64,000 nt of DNA from Pseudomonas triclosanedens (GCF_026686735.1 NZ_CP113432.1:3957001-4021000), one strand, 5' to 3'. Shown: positions 31,703-41,787, counted from the first letter of the stretch. Notes: generated by a model not told the origin, from the sequence alone. Made by a program: numbers and translations.

Positions 31703-32839
31703 ATGGACTACGAAACCCTGAAACTGATCTGGTGGGTGTTGATCGGCGTGCTGCTGATCGGCTTCGCCCTGACCGACGGCTTCGACATGGGCGCGATGGC
31801 GCTGATGCCATTCGTGGCCAGGAACGACCACGAGAGGCGCGTAGCGATCAACACCATCGCCCCGCACTGGGACGGCAACCAGGTGTGGTTCATCACCGCT
31901 GGCGGCGCGCTGTTCGCGGCCTGGCCGATGGTCTACGCCACGGCCTTCTCCGGGCTCTACTGGGCGCTGCTGCTAGTACTCTTCGCCCTGTTCTGCCGCC
32001 CGGTGGGCTTCGACTACCGCAGCAAGATCGAAGACCCGCGCTGGCGCAGCGTCTGGGACTGGGCATTGTTCGTCGGTGGCTTCGTGCCGGCACTGGTGTT
32101 CGGCGTGGCATTCGGCAACCTGTTCCAGGGCCTGCCGTTCAACCTCGACGAATTGATGCGACCGTCCTACCACGGCTCCTTCTTCGCCCTGCTCAACCCC
32201 TTCGCACTGCTCGCTGGCGTGGTCAGCCTGAGCATGCTCTGCCTGCACGGCGGCGCCTGGCTGATGATGCGCACGGATGGCGAACTGGCCGAACGCTCGA
32301 GCCACGCGGCACGGCTGTGCGCGCTGGCGTACCTGGTAGCCTTCATCGGCGCCGGCGCCTGGGTCAGCTTCGGCATGACCGGCTATACCCTGGTCTCCGC
32401 CGTGGATGGCAACGCCGCGCTGAACCCGCTGCACAAGGAAGTCGCCCTGACCAACGCCGGCTGGCTGGCCAACTACCACGCCTTCCCGGCCACCATGACA
32501 GCGCCGGCACTGGGCATTCTCGGCGGCCTGATCGCGCTGGCGGCCGCCAGCGGCGGGCGCGGTGCCCTGACCTTCCTCGGCAGCACCCTGGCGATCATCG
32601 GCACACTGTGTACCGCAGGCTTCGCGCTGTTCCCCTTCGTATTCCCTTCCAGCGAAAACCTCGCCGCCAGCCTGACACTGTGGGACGCGGTATCCAGCCA
32701 CAAGACCCTCGGCATCATGTTCTTCGTAGCCTGCATCTTCGTGCCGCTGGTCCTCTGCTACACGCTATGGGGCTACGTGAAGATGTGGGGCCGCCTCACG
32801 CGCAAGCATATCGAAGCCAACTCCCACGGCCTGTATTGA
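31703..32839 (+). CDS. cydB: Cytochrome bd-I ubiquinol oxidase subunit II
   Basis: A 378-residue membrane subunit, eight to nine helices, length equal to E. coli CydB (379). Typical segments are WWVLIGVLLIGFALTDGFDMG, residues 9 to 29, and HWDGNQVWFITAGGA. It starts 10 nt after cydA behind AAGGAGA and pairs with CydA as a pseudo-twofold heterodimer. Confidence 0.94.
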   Translation: MDYETLKLIWWVLIGVLLIGFALTDGFDMGAMALMPFVARNDHERRVAINTIAPHWDGNQVWFITAGGALFAAWPMVYATAFSGLYWALLLVLFALFCRPVGFDYRSKIEDPRWRSVWDWALFVGGFVPALVFGVAFGNLFQGLPFNLDELMRPSYHGSFFALLNPFALLAGVVSLSMLCLHGGAWLMMRTDGELAERSSHAARLCALAYLVAFIGAGAWVSFGMTGYTLVSAVDGNAALNPLHKEVALTNAGWLANYHAFPATMTAPALGILGGLIALAAASGGRGALTFLGSTLAIIGTLCTAGFALFPFVFPSSENLAASLTLWDAVSSHKTLGIMFFVACIFVPLVLCYTLWGYVKMWGRLTRKHIEANSHGLY

Positions 32840-32851
32840 GGACTGAATGCT

Positions 32852-32959
32852 ATGTGGTACTTCACCTGGATTCTCGGCGTCCTGCTCGCCTGCAGCTTCG
32901 GCATCATCAACGCGCTGTGGCTGGAAACCACCCAGGACCTGGACAGTGACGACAACTGA
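32852..32959 (+). CDS. cydX: Cytochrome bd-I accessory subunit CydX
   Basis: A 35-residue single-helix subunit starting MWYFTWILGVLLACSFGII, nearly the same as E. coli CydX over its first 25 residues. It sits 12 nt after cydB behind GAGGACTG. CydX stabilises the haem groups of bd-I. Its presence confirms a real bd-I operon. Confidence 0.93.
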   Translation: MWYFTWILGVLLACSFGIINALWLETTQDLDSDDN

Positions 32960-33245
32960 CGCCAGCCGTCTGCGACACCCCGCCAGCCGCGCGCTGTCGC
33001 TGCTGCTGGCGGTGCCGATGGCACTGCTTCTGCTGATCCACCCGGCCGCCATGCTCGACGCCGATGGCCGCTACAGCCACGGCCTGCTGGTGCTGGTGAT
33101 GCTCGGCGTCAGCGCAGGCTTCATCCACGGAGTGGGCTTCGACCCGCGCAGCCTGCCCTGGCGCTGGCTGTTCGGGCCGGTGCTGGCCTGGGTATTGATG
33201 GCGCTGGGCTACGGCCTGCTGCTCAGGGCGCAGATAGCGCTGTAG
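32946..33245 (+). CDS. ybgE: cyd operon YbgE-family protein
   Basis: A 99-residue membrane protein with about three helices, overlapping cydX by 14 nt. The GTG at 32946 gives a length equal to E. coli YbgE (97) and a hydrophilic N-terminus; the frame's larger extension would overlap all of cydX and is rejected. Function of YbgE is unknown; it co-occurs with cydABX. Confidence 0.82.
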   Translation: MTTTDASRLRHPASRALSLLLAVPMALLLLIHPAAMLDADGRYSHGLLVLVMLGVSAGFIHGVGFDPRSLPWRWLFGPVLAWVLMALGYGLLLRAQIAL

Positions 33246-33256
33246 ATACGTGGACG

Positions 33257-33652
33257 TCAGCCTTCCTGGCGACGCGGAAGATCGTCGGCGGTATCGAACC
33301 ACGGCAACTGCGACGAACACCAGATATGGCACTCCGGCTTCACCAGCTCCGGCTGGTCAAGCGTCACGGAGTTCAGCCCCACGGTCTCGCCATCGCGAAC
33401 GCGAAACTCCATCGGCGTACCGCACTTCGTGCAGAAACGCCGCTCGCCGTCCGCGCTGGAGCGCCACAGGCCCAACTCGCCGGACAGATACTGGAGCCCC
33501 GCCAGCGGAATCACCGCCCAGGGTACCGCGGGTGCGGCGCTGGAACGCTGGCAGATACGGCAGTGGCAGTAACCGGTCTCTTCCGGCTCGGCGTCGAGGC
33601 GATAGCGTACTGCGCCGCAAGCGCAGCCACCGAACAGCGGCAATGGCAACAT
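33257..33652 (-). CDS. GFA (glutathione-dependent formaldehyde-activating/CENP-V) family protein
   Basis: A 131-residue zinc protein with the GFA-fold cysteines: CAC near the start, CHCRIC, and CTKCGTP. The ATG at 33652 is chosen for its ribosome site GGGAGGA. Family members bind zinc and often glutathione adducts; actual substrate unknown. It ends 11 nt from convergent ybgE. Confidence 0.85.
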   Translation of the reverse strand: MLPLPLFGGCACGAVRYRLDAEPEETGYCHCRICQRSSAAPAVPWAVIPLAGLQYLSGELGLWRSSADGERRFCTKCGTPMEFRVRDGETVGLNSVTLDQPELVKPECHIWCSSQLPWFDTADDLPRRQEG

Positions 33653-33682
33653 GGCAGTCCTCCCGCGGGCACACACCTGAAC

Positions 33683-34378
33683 TCAGAGTCCGGCCAGCAT
33701 GCCAAAGGTGTGCAGCACCGCGACACCGGTGAAAAGCAACAGGATTTGTCGCTCAGCCAACCGGCAAATCTCCCCTCGACGGTCCAGCGGCAGCTCCAGG
33801 AAGTCCAGCGACTGCTGGAACAGTTGCCGACTGATCAGCCGCGACAACCGGCTGAGTTCCTCTTCATCCACCTCAGGCAGCAGGTGGAACTGACGGATAT
33901 CCTCGGCCATGTCCTCACCGAAATCGTCCATCACTCGTGCCAGCGCTGCGCGCAATACTGGCGACGGCCCATGCAGCTCGCGCACACCGATGATGAACGC
34001 CTGCGGGTTGCGCTCGACGAAACCGAAAAACAGCCTCACCGTTTCCCGCGTGACGCGCCGCCCACGCTCCAGGTCCAGGCCGAAGGGCACGCTGGCCGCG
34101 CCCTGCCCCGGCTGCGCCCGCTCCGCCGCCTCACGACGCAGATCGCGCAGCGGCTGACGCAACTGGGCTGAGATATCGCGGATGATCGCCAGACCCAGAT
34201 CGTCGACATCGACGAAGTGACGATAGAAGGTATTCGGATTCAACTCCGCCTCCCGCGCCAACTCGCGCAGCCCGAGACTGCTCAGGCTGCGCCGGCTCGA
34301 GGCCAGACGCAGTGCCGCATCGATAAGAGCACGCTTGCCGGCTGCTTCCGTTGGCCGCTCTTCCTGTTCGATATCCAT
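33683..34378 (-). CDS. TetR-family transcriptional regulator
   Basis: A 231-residue repressor. The N-terminal HTH (about residues 15-60) includes LGLRELAREAELNPNTFYRHF, residues 36 to 56, typical of TetR; the C-terminal ligand domain is variable. It is divergent from a flavin monooxygenase gene, with a 43-bp near-perfect inverted repeat between them that is almost certainly its operator. It likely represses the monooxygenase/SDR pair and itself; the inducer is unknown. Confidence 0.9.
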   Translation of the reverse strand: MDIEQEERPTEAAGKRALIDAALRLASSRRSLSSLGLRELAREAELNPNTFYRHFVDVDDLGLAIIRDISAQLRQPLRDLRREAAERAQPGQGAASVPFGLDLERGRRVTRETVRLFFGFVERNPQAFIIGVRELHGPSPVLRAALARVMDDFGEDMAEDIRQFHLLPEVDEEELSRLSRLISRQLFQQSLDFLELPLDRRGEICRLAERQILLLFTGVAVLHTFGMLAGL

Positions 34379-34421
34379 GAAATCTCCTGCCCGACCCTAC
34401 CTAAGGTTGGTTGACCCAAAA

Positions 34422-34464
34422 GTATACAGATGTCTACATTCGCCCCATGTAGACAGTTGTATAC
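34422..34464. promoter_or_regulatory. TetR operator between regulator and monooxygenase
   Basis: Arms GTATACAGATGTCTACAT (34422-34439) and ATGTAGACAGTTGTATAC (34447-34464) are inverted copies that match at 16 of 18 positions around a 7-nt centre. Each arm itself contains TGTCTACA- and GTATACA-type half sites, so two dimers could bind. It lies 31 nt before the monooxygenase start and 44 nt before the tetR start. Confidence 0.85.
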
Positions 34465-34494
34465 GCCAGCAATAATCATAACAGGAGCTTGGCC

Positions 34495-36039
34495 ATGAGC
34501 ACGCAACCTCAGACTGCCCCGAGCAGACACTGCAAGATCGCCATCATCGGTACCGGGTTTTCCGGGCTGGGCATGGCGATCCGTCTGAAGCAGGAAGGTG
34601 AGAATGACTTCCTGCTGTTCGAAAAGGATGCCGGCGTCGGCGGCACCTGGCGGGTGAACAACTACCCCGGGTGCGCCTGCGACGTGCAATCCCACGTCTA
34701 CTCCTTCTCCTTCGAGCCGAACCCGGACTGGTCGCACATGTTCGCCCGTCAGCCGGAAATTCGCGCCTATCTGGAGAATTGCTGGAAGAAATACCGCCTG
34801 GAAGAGAAAACCCTGCTGAACACCGAGATGACACGTTTCGAATGGAACGACGAGCAGCAGCTCTGGCACCTGTTCGACGCCGATGGCAACCACTACACCG
34901 CCAAGGTCGTAGTATCGGGCATGGGAGCCCTGTCCATCCCGTCGATACCTGCGCTCAAGGGCCTGGAGAGCTTCGAGGGCAAGACCTTCCACTCCCAGCA
35001 GTGGGATCACGACTACGATCTCAAGGGCAAGCGCGTGGCGGTGATCGGCACTGGCGCCTCGGCCATCCAGTTCGTGCCGGAAATCCAGCCCCTGGTGGCC
35101 AAGCTGGACCTCTACCAGCGCACCGCGCCGTGGATCCTGCCCAAGCCGGACCGCGCCATCAGCGACAAGGAGCGCGCGCGCTTCCGTCACTTCCCTGTGG
35201 TACAGAAACTCTGGCGTGGCGCCCTTTACAGCATGCTCGAAAGCCGTGTGCTCGGCTTCAGCTTCGCCCCCTGGGCGATGAAGCTGGTCGGCAAGCTGGC
35301 CGAGCGCTTCATCCGCCAGCAGATCAAGGACCCGGACCTGCGCCGCAAAGTGACGCCGGACTACACCATCGGCTGCAAGCGCGTGCTGATGTCGCACAAC
35401 TACTATCCGGCACTCGCCGCCGCCAATGCCTCGGTGATCACCGACGGCATCCGTGAGATCAAGGCGGGCAGCATCATCACCAGCGACGGCCGCGAACGCC
35501 AGGTAGACGCCATCATCTTCGGCACCGGCTTTACCGCCAACGACCCGATCCCACGCGGCGTGGTGTTCGGCAAGGACGGCGTCGACCTTCTGGACACCTG
35601 GCCCAATGGCCCGGAAGCCTACAAAGGCACCATGACCCGAGGCTTCCCCAACCTGTTCTTCCTGATGGGCCCCAACACCGGCCTTGGTCACAACTCGATG
35701 GTCTACATGATCGAGTCGCAGATCACCTACGTACTGGGCGCCATCAAGCTCATGGACCGCCGCGAACTGCTCAGCGTGGAAGTCCGCAGCGAAGTCCAGG
35801 ACCACTGGAACGACAAGCTGCAGCGTGGTCTCAACCACAGCGTGTGGAACACCGGCGGCTGCAAGAGCTGGTACCTGCATCCGGTGAGCGGCCGCAACTG
35901 CACCCTGTGGCCGGGCTTCACCTGGCGCTTCCGTGCCCTGACTCGCCAGTTCGACCCGTCCGCCTATCATTTGAATGCACGGCCGCTGCTCAGCGCTGCC
36001 GCCCAAACGCAACGCCACGCCGAGGAGGTGCCGGCATGA
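34495..36039 (+). CDS. Flavin-containing monooxygenase (Baeyer-Villiger type)
   Basis: A 514-residue FAD/NADPH enzyme. First dinucleotide site GTGFSGLG near residue 22, then GVGGTWRVNNYPGCACD, then the Baeyer-Villiger fingerprint FEGKTFHSQQWD, then a second site GTGASAIQF. It would insert oxygen into ketones or oxidise heteroatoms. The ATG at 34495 follows CAGGAGCTTGGCC; a TTG two codons upstream is less likely. Its stop overlaps the next gene's start, so it works with the SDR, probably alcohol to ketone to ester. Confidence 0.9.
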   Translation: MSTQPQTAPSRHCKIAIIGTGFSGLGMAIRLKQEGENDFLLFEKDAGVGGTWRVNNYPGCACDVQSHVYSFSFEPNPDWSHMFARQPEIRAYLENCWKKYRLEEKTLLNTEMTRFEWNDEQQLWHLFDADGNHYTAKVVVSGMGALSIPSIPALKGLESFEGKTFHSQQWDHDYDLKGKRVAVIGTGASAIQFVPEIQPLVAKLDLYQRTAPWILPKPDRAISDKERARFRHFPVVQKLWRGALYSMLESRVLGFSFAPWAMKLVGKLAERFIRQQIKDPDLRRKVTPDYTIGCKRVLMSHNYYPALAAANASVITDGIREIKAGSIITSDGRERQVDAIIFGTGFTANDPIPRGVVFGKDGVDLLDTWPNGPEAYKGTMTRGFPNLFFLMGPNTGLGHNSMVYMIESQITYVLGAIKLMDRRELLSVEVRSEVQDHWNDKLQRGLNHSVWNTGGCKSWYLHPVSGRNCTLWPGFTWRFRALTRQFDPSAYHLNARPLLSAAAQTQRHAEEVPA

Positions 36040-36920
36040 AGAACTTTGAGAACAAAGTCGCCGCTATCACTGGCGCAGGCTCCGGCATCGGCCGCGCCCT
36101 CGCCCGCGAGTTGGCATCGCGCGGCTGCCATCTGGCACTGGCCGACGTGAATGCCGCCGGCCTTGAGGAAACCCGCCAACTGCTGACATCCAGCGGCGTA
36201 CGCATCTCCATCGATACCGTGAACGTAGCCGACCGCGAACAGGTGCACGCCTGGGCCGAGAAGGCCGTCCGCGAGCATGGCAAGGTCAACCTGGTATTCA
36301 ACAACGCCGGCGTCGCCCATGCAGGCACCGTCGAGGCCAGCGACTACGAAGAGTACGAGTGGATCACCAATATCAACTTCTGGGGCGTGGTCTATGGCAC
36401 CAAGGCCTTCCTGCCGCACTTGAAGGCATCCGGCGATGGCCACGTGGTGAACGTCTCCAGCGTGTTCGGGCTGTTCTCCCAGCCCGGCATGAGCGCCTAC
36501 AACGCCACCAAGTTCGCGGTGCGCGGCTTCACCGAATCATTGCGTCAGGAGCTGGACATGGACCGCAGCGGCGTCTCGGCCAGTTGCGTGCACCCCGGCG
36601 GAATCAAGACCAACATCGCCAAGACCGCGCGAATGAACGACAGCATGGTCAAAGTGACCGGCCAGAGCGCCGAAGCCTCCCGTAGCCAGTTCAACGACCA
36701 GTTGCTGCGCACCACCCCGGAGAAAGCCGCCCAGGTAATCCTGCGTGGTGTCGAGCGCGACGCGCGGCGCATCCTGATCGGTCCGGATGCCCACGCCATC
36801 GACGTGATGCTGCGCCTGCTGCCGGTCTGGTACCAGAAAGTCGTGACCACCAGCATGCGGCTGGCCGCGCGCTTCTCACCCAAGCCCAAGCGCCGCACTG
36901 AAGGTTACGAAGCCAAGTAA
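36036..36920 (+). CDS. Short-chain dehydrogenase/reductase
   Basis: A 294-residue SDR. Cofactor motif TGAGSGIG, NNAG in FNNAGVAH, catalytic Ser in VNVSSVFG, and YNATK with the catalytic Tyr and Lys. It overlaps the monooxygenase by ATGA and has ribosome site GAGGAGGTG. It probably interconverts the alcohol and carbonyl forms of the monooxygenase substrate. A terminator follows. Confidence 0.92.
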   Translation: MKNFENKVAAITGAGSGIGRALARELASRGCHLALADVNAAGLEETRQLLTSSGVRISIDTVNVADREQVHAWAEKAVREHGKVNLVFNNAGVAHAGTVEASDYEEYEWITNINFWGVVYGTKAFLPHLKASGDGHVVNVSSVFGLFSQPGMSAYNATKFAVRGFTESLRQELDMDRSGVSASCVHPGGIKTNIAKTARMNDSMVKVTGQSAEASRSQFNDQLLRTTPEKAAQVILRGVERDARRILIGPDAHAIDVMLRLLPVWYQKVVTTSMRLAARFSPKPKRRTEGYEAK

Positions 36921-36942
36921 GAGTCCCTTTGCCCAATGTGGC

Positions 36943-36979
36943 CGGCGCCTGCCCCTCCCCCGGACGGGCGCCGTTTTTT
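36943..36979 (+). terminator. Intrinsic terminator of the monooxygenase-SDR operon
   Basis: CGGCGCC / GGCGCCG stem (7 bp, with extra GCCC/GGGC pairing possible inside) followed by six T. It lies 22 nt after the SDR stop. Confidence 0.88.
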
Positions 36980-37099
36980 GCCTGTCTCAGAAGTGCAAGC
37001 GCTCCGAATGCTGCCCATACCGGCAGTCAGCTTTCCCGGTGACGCACAAACCTGCGCCATGCGACGCAGTGGGCGTCACCCGCCACCTGTAACGATGGC

Positions 37100-38248
37100 T
37101 CAGAGCCCCATCTGCTTGGCGATGATCTCGTGCATGATTTCCCGCGTGCCGCCGCCGATGGAGAGAATGCGGTTATCGCGATACAGCCGCTCCACCAGGC
37201 TCTCGCGCATGTAGCCCATGCCGCCAAGAGCTTGCACCGCATCGTAGGTCAATCGGTCGGCGACATCGGTGGCGAAGTTCTTGGCCATCGAGATTTCCTT
37301 GATCACACTCTTGCCTGCGGCCATCTTCGCCGCCTGACGGTAGGTGAACTCACGTGATACCTCCACCTGGGTCGCCATCTCCGCCAGCCGGTGCCGCAGG
37401 ACCTGGAACTTGCCGATGGGACGGCCGAACGCCTCGCGCTCGCGGCACCAGGCCAACGCCTCATCCAACGCCAACTGGGCGGTCATATTGGCCATGATCG
37501 CCAGCGCCAGGCGTTCGCTCTGGAAGTTCGCCATGATGCAGGCGAACCCCATGTTCTCCGCCCCAATCAGGTTCTCCGCCGGCACCCGGCAATCATCGAA
37601 GAACAGCTCGGCGGTATCCGAGGCCCACCAGCCCATCTTCTTCAGCTTGCGGCCGATGCTGAAGCCCGGCGTACCCTTCTCCACCAGCAGCAGGCTGACA
37701 CCACCGAAGCCATCGCCGCCGGTGCGCACCGCCACCGTGTAGTAATCGGCGCGCACGCCACTGGTGATGAAGGTCTTGCTGCCGCTCACCCGGTAATGAT
37801 CACCGTCACGCACGGCGCGGGTTTTCAGGCTAGCCACGTCGGAACCACCGGACGGCTCGGTTACCGCCAGCGCCATGATCTTCTCGCCAGCCAGCACCTG
37901 CGGAGCGATGCGCTCGCGCAGCTCCGATCGCCCCCACTTGATCAGCGGCGGCAGGCCGATATCCAGCGAACCGAGGCCAGCTACCAGGCCGCCCGAACCA
38001 CAGCGCATCAGCTCCTCGCTGGCTGCCACCTTGGCGAACAGATCACCCTCATGGCTGCCGCCCAGCGTCTCCGGATAGCCGATGCCGAGGATGCCGGCCT
38101 CGCCAGCCTTGCGGTACAGCTCGCGGGGAAACTCCTCGGCCTCCTCCCAGTCGGCGACATGGGGAAGGATTTCGCGCTCGACGAAACGGCGCACCGTGTC
38201 GCGTACCAGGCGGTGGCTGTCGTCGAAGTATTCGGTGAATGCGGACAT
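37100..38248 (-). CDS. Acyl-CoA dehydrogenase
   Basis: A 382-residue FAD enzyme of the medium/short-chain acyl-CoA dehydrogenase fold. Signatures are ALAVTEPSGGSDVASLKT in the middle and QALGGMGYMRE with RILSIGGGTREIMHEIIAKQ at the end. It would introduce the 2,3 double bond in an acyl-CoA and pass electrons to ETF. It stands alone on the minus strand; substrate length is not predictable here. Confidence 0.92.
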   Translation of the reverse strand: MSAFTEYFDDSHRLVRDTVRRFVEREILPHVADWEEAEEFPRELYRKAGEAGILGIGYPETLGGSHEGDLFAKVAASEELMRCGSGGLVAGLGSLDIGLPPLIKWGRSELRERIAPQVLAGEKIMALAVTEPSGGSDVASLKTRAVRDGDHYRVSGSKTFITSGVRADYYTVAVRTGGDGFGGVSLLLVEKGTPGFSIGRKLKKMGWWASDTAELFFDDCRVPAENLIGAENMGFACIMANFQSERLALAIMANMTAQLALDEALAWCREREAFGRPIGKFQVLRHRLAEMATQVEVSREFTYRQAAKMAAGKSVIKEISMAKNFATDVADRLTYDAVQALGGMGYMRESLVERLYRDNRILSIGGGTREIMHEIIAKQMGL

Positions 38249-38396
38249 GACGAGTCTCCAGGCAGGATGCCTGAAAACTTACCGAGCGCTTGCTTGGTTT
38301 ACAAGGCGATACATCCGTCATCGGCTAGGGTAGATACGCCGCAAAAGCCCTGCCAATGAAGGAAATATGCGGGTCGGTGATGCCTGGGTCGTTGGC

Positions 38397-38996
38397 TTAG
38401 CCGCCGATGGGACGGCGTCCGGCCAGCGCGTGGGCCAGGGTGCCACCGTCCACCAGCTCCAGCTCGCCACCCAGCGGCACGCCGTGGGCGATGCGCGACA
38501 GAACCAGGCCGCTACCCGCCAGCAGTTGCGCGATATAGTGCGCAGTGGCCTCGCCCTCCACCGTCGGGTTGGTGGCGAGGATGATCTCGCTGAAGCTGCC
38601 TGCCTTGATCCGCGCCTCCAGCTCCGGAATGCCGATGGCTTCCGGGCCCAGGCCGTCGAGCGGCGACAAGTGCCCCTTGAGCACGAAGAAGCGGCCGCGA
38701 TAGCCGGTCTGCTCGACCGCAAATACGTCCAGCGGGCCTTCCACCACGCATAGCACGCTGTCGTCACGACGCGGATCGGCGCACTGCGGACAGAGCTCGT
38801 CCTCAGACAACGTACGGCATTGCTTGCAGTGGCCAACGCCCTCCATCGCCAGGCTCAGTGCCTGTGCCAGTCGCAGGCCACCGCTGCGATCACGCTCCAG
38901 CAATTGCAGCGCCATGCGTTGGGCACTCTTCTGCCCCACCCCGGGCAGGGTGCGCAAAGCGTCGATCAGTTGGCGAATCAGCGGGCTGAAGCTCAT
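38397..38996 (-). CDS. recR: Recombination protein RecR
   Basis: A 199-residue DNA-binding protein of RecFOR gap repair. HhH motif [14 protein letters not shown]4 zinc finger [16 protein letters not shown], then a Toprim domain. The ATG at 38996 gives [15 protein letters not shown] as in other RecR; the frame's 11 extra residues are not used. It follows ybaB and dnaX in the conserved dnaX-ybaB-recR cluster. Confidence 0.95.
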   Translation of the reverse strand: MSFSPLIRQLIDALRTLPGVGQKSAQRMALQLLERDRSGGLRLAQALSLAMEGVGHCKQCRTLSEDELCPQCADPRRDDSVLCVVEGPLDVFAVEQTGYRGRFFVLKGHLSPLDGLGPEAIGIPELEARIKAGSFSEIILATNPTVEGEATAHYIAQLLAGSGLVLSRIAHGVPLGGELELVDGGTLAHALAGRRPIGG

Positions 38997-39230
38997 GGGC
39001 GGTCTCGGGATTTCGGAGGGTTGGAGCAACCTCAGGAGCGAGGCTGCTTAGCGGGCCAGCCCAATCACGGCGGCCAGGCTACTTGTCGAAACAGGAATGA
39101 AAGCGCGTCAGCAACGGGGTGCTCAGGCTCGAACAAATCAAGGTGCCGGCGGGTGAGGAACCGGAGTGTGCTACAGCACACGAGGATTCCAAACCCGACG
39201 ACAACGCCGCCATGCGCGGCAGGATCAAAC
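38997..39230. other. ybaB-recR intergenic stretch
   Basis: About 230 nt, longer than usual inside this cluster. No gene or convincing hairpin with a T-run was found; CTGTGCTGTAGCACA-like short symmetry near 39170-39182 is the only structure noted. Confidence 0.4.
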
Positions 39231-39557
39231 TCAGAAGGGCATCTTGAAGCCGGGCGGCAGCTGCATGCCGGCAGTCATGCCGGACATCTTCTCCTGGTTA
39301 TTCTGCTCGATCTTGCGCACGGCGTCGTTCACCGCGGCGGCGATCAAGTCCTCCAGGATTTCCTTGTCTTCCTGCATCAGGCTGTCGTCGAGGCTGACGC
39401 GCTTGACGTCGTGGCGACCGGTCATCACCACACTCACCAGGCCGGCGCCGGACTGGCCGGTCACTTCAGCGTTGGCCAGCTCTTCCTGCATCTTCTGCAT
39501 TTTTTCCTGCATTTGCTGAGCCTGCTTCATCAGGCCGGCCATGCCACCTTTCATCAT
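39231..39557 (-). CDS. ybaB: Nucleoid-associated protein YbaB/EbfC
   Basis: A 108-residue DNA-binding protein, usual length. It starts [20 protein letters not shown], the Gln/Met-rich helix that forms the dimer pincers, with ribosome site GAGG upstream. It lies between dnaX and recR as in most Proteobacteria. Confidence 0.94.
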   Translation of the reverse strand: MMKGGMAGLMKQAQQMQEKMQKMQEELANAEVTGQSGAGLVSVVMTGRHDVKRVSLDDSLMQEDKEILEDLIAAAVNDAVRKIEQNNQEKMSGMTAGMQLPPGFKMPF

Positions 39558-39669
39558 TTCAATTACCTCGATTCGTTCAGTCGTGGAGAAGTCGGAGCCC
39601 GTTCGCGACCTGGCGAGCCAATGCTGGACATTGCTGTCCGGCCGGCGCGCAGCGGATCGCGGCCTGCCC

Positions 39670-41787
39670 TCAGGCCTTCGCCTCCAGGGGTTCAATGGTA
39701 CCGTCGCGGACGACCGCGGCGAACTGTTGCTTCATCTGTAGCACATAAGGATCGGCGGCGATGGACGCCTCCGCCTGGCGTTGACGCTCTGCGCGCTTGC
39801 GCGCGGCGGCCTGGGCGGGGGTCTCCTGCTCGGGCTTCTGCAGGCTCACCTGCAGGCTCAGGGTACGGCCGTGGAAATGGTTCAGCGCATCGTTCAGGCG
39901 ACGCTGCTGGTTGGGGTTGAACAGCGCGCTTTGCACCGGATCAAGGTGCAGGTGCCAGTTGTCCCCTTCGACGGCGACCAGAGTGCAGTTGGCACCGATG
40001 CTGGCGGTCAGGCCGCCCAGGCCCAGGCGCGGGAACAGATCCAGCCACTCGGCGGCCAGCCCGGTAGCAGGCATGGCCGCTGGCTCGGGTTCCGGCTCGG
40101 TAACTTCCTGCGCCTCGCTCTCCAGATAGCCATAGGACTCCATGTCGACTTCATAGTAGTCCTCGGCGGGCGGCGGCTCGTCGTCGCGGTCGTCGTCCTC
40201 GTCCGGAGCTTCGGCCACGACTGGGGCCGGCACTGCCACCGGAGCTGTAACCGGTGCAGCGGCGTGCATCGGAGCCGGCGCAGCCATTACCGGTGCGGGC
40301 GCTGCAGGCTCGGCTGCGACAGGAGCAGTGGGAGCCGGCGCGGCAGGCTCGTCCCACGGCAAGTCGACCGGTGCTTCGGCAATCTGTGGCTGCGGCTCAA
40401 CGGCCGGAGCAACAGGCTCTGCAGCGACCATCTGCGGCGGCGCTTCGACCGGAGCGGGAACCGCTTCGACCATCGGCGCGGGAGCGACAGCAGGCTCGGC
40501 CTCCACGACTGGAGCAACCTCAGACACAGGCGCGGCAACGACCGGCGCAACGGGAGCTACCGGATCAGGAGTGGCAGGTGGCGGAACAATGGATGCAACC
40601 GGCGCAGCAACGGCGGCGCCGGCCACTGGGTTCGGGTTGGAATCAGCCGTGGCCTTGCTGATTCCCAGGTCCTTTAGTGGTGACCTGGGTGCGCCGTCGG
40701 CATCGGCCGGACGGAACGCCAGCATGCGCAGCAGCACCATCTCGAAGCCGCTCCGGGGATCGGGCGCCAGCGGCAGGTCGCGGCGGCCGATCAGGCCCAT
40801 CTGGTAGTAGAACTGCACGTCTTCGGCCGGCAACGCCTGGGCCAGCGCAAGCACACGGTCGCGGTCGCCCTGGCCGTTGTCCACGGCCTCCGGCAAGGCC
40901 TGAGCGATGGCCACGCGATGCAGAACATTGAGCATCTCGGTCAGCACACCGGACCAGTCCGGCCCCTGCTCGGCCAGATGACGCACCGCTTCGAGCAACG
41001 CGCGGGCATCGCCTTCCAGCAAGGCGTGCAGCACGCCGTAAACCTGACCGTGGTCCAGAGTACCGAGCATGGCGCGCACGTCGGCCGCCAGCACCTTGCC
41101 CTCACCGAAGGCGATGGCCTGGTCGGTGAGGCTCATGGCATCGCGCATGGAGCCATCGGCAGCACGGCCCAGCAGCCACAGAGCATCTTCCTCGAAGGGC
41201 ACAGCCTCGGCACCAAGAACATGGGAGAGATGCTCGACCACGCGCTCGGGCGGCATGTTCTTCAGCGAGAACTGCAGGCAGCGCGAGAGAATGGTAACCG
41301 GCAGTTTCTGCGGATCGGTGGTGGCGAGCAGGAACTTCACATGGGGCGGCGGCTCCTCCAGAGTCTTCAACAGTGCGTTGAAGCTGTGGCTGGAGAGCAT
41401 GTGCACTTCGTCGATCAGGTAGACCTTGTAGCGGCCGCGGCTGGGCGAGTACTGCACGTTGTCGAGCAGCTCACGGGTGTCCTCGACCTTGGTGCGGCTG
41501 GCGGCGTCGACTTCGATCAGATCGACGAAACGGCCCTCGTCGATCTCGCGGCAGACGGAGCACTGCCCACACGGCGTGGAACTGACGCCGGTCTCGCAAT
41601 TCAGGCACTTGGCGAGGATGCGCGCGATGGTGGTCTTGCCCACGCCACGGGTGCCGGTGAACAGGTAGGCATGGTGCAGGCGCTGGTTGTCCAGCGCGTT
41701 GATCAAGGCCTTGAGCACATGGGTCTGGCCGACCATTTCGCGGAACGAGCGCGGACGCCATTTGCGGGCAAGAACCTGATAACTCAT
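39670..41787 (-). CDS. dnaX: DNA polymerase III subunit tau/gamma
   Basis: A 705-residue clamp-loader ATPase. Walker A is GTRGVGKTT, followed by the zinc-binding [19 protein letters not shown] and the DEVHMLS Walker B. A long Pro/Ala/Val-rich linker (about residues 375-560) leads to the tau C-terminal domain that binds the polymerase and DnaB. I did not see an A-AAA-AAG slippery site, so a frameshift-made gamma form is not evident. Confidence 0.95.
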   Translation of the reverse strand: MSYQVLARKWRPRSFREMVGQTHVLKALINALDNQRLHHAYLFTGTRGVGKTTIARILAKCLNCETGVSSTPCGQCSVCREIDEGRFVDLIEVDAASRTKVEDTRELLDNVQYSPSRGRYKVYLIDEVHMLSSHSFNALLKTLEEPPPHVKFLLATTDPQKLPVTILSRCLQFSLKNMPPERVVEHLSHVLGAEAVPFEEDALWLLGRAADGSMRDAMSLTDQAIAFGEGKVLAADVRAMLGTLDHGQVYGVLHALLEGDARALLEAVRHLAEQGPDWSGVLTEMLNVLHRVAIAQALPEAVDNGQGDRDRVLALAQALPAEDVQFYYQMGLIGRRDLPLAPDPRSGFEMVLLRMLAFRPADADGAPRSPLKDLGISKATADSNPNPVAGAAVAAPVASIVPPPATPDPVAPVAPVVAAPVSEVAPVVEAEPAVAPAPMVEAVPAPVEAPPQMVAAEPVAPAVEPQPQIAEAPVDLPWDEPAAPAPTAPVAAEPAAPAPVMAAPAPMHAAAPVTAPVAVPAPVVAEAPDEDDDRDDEPPPAEDYYEVDMESYGYLESEAQEVTEPEPEPAAMPATGLAAEWLDLFPRLGLGGLTASIGANCTLVAVEGDNWHLHLDPVQSALFNPNQQRRLNDALNHFHGRTLSLQVSLQKPEQETPAQAAARKRAERQRQAEASIAADPYVLQMKQQFAAVVRDGTIEPLEAKA

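Noticed and set aside
38997..39230. 4.5S (SRP) RNA gene near dnaX/recR
   Set aside because: The conserved GGTCAGGTCCGGAAGGAAGC core is absent here and upstream of dnaX.
39670..41787. Programmed frameshift site in dnaX
   Set aside because: No A-AAA-AAG-like slippery heptamer was seen in the coding strand.
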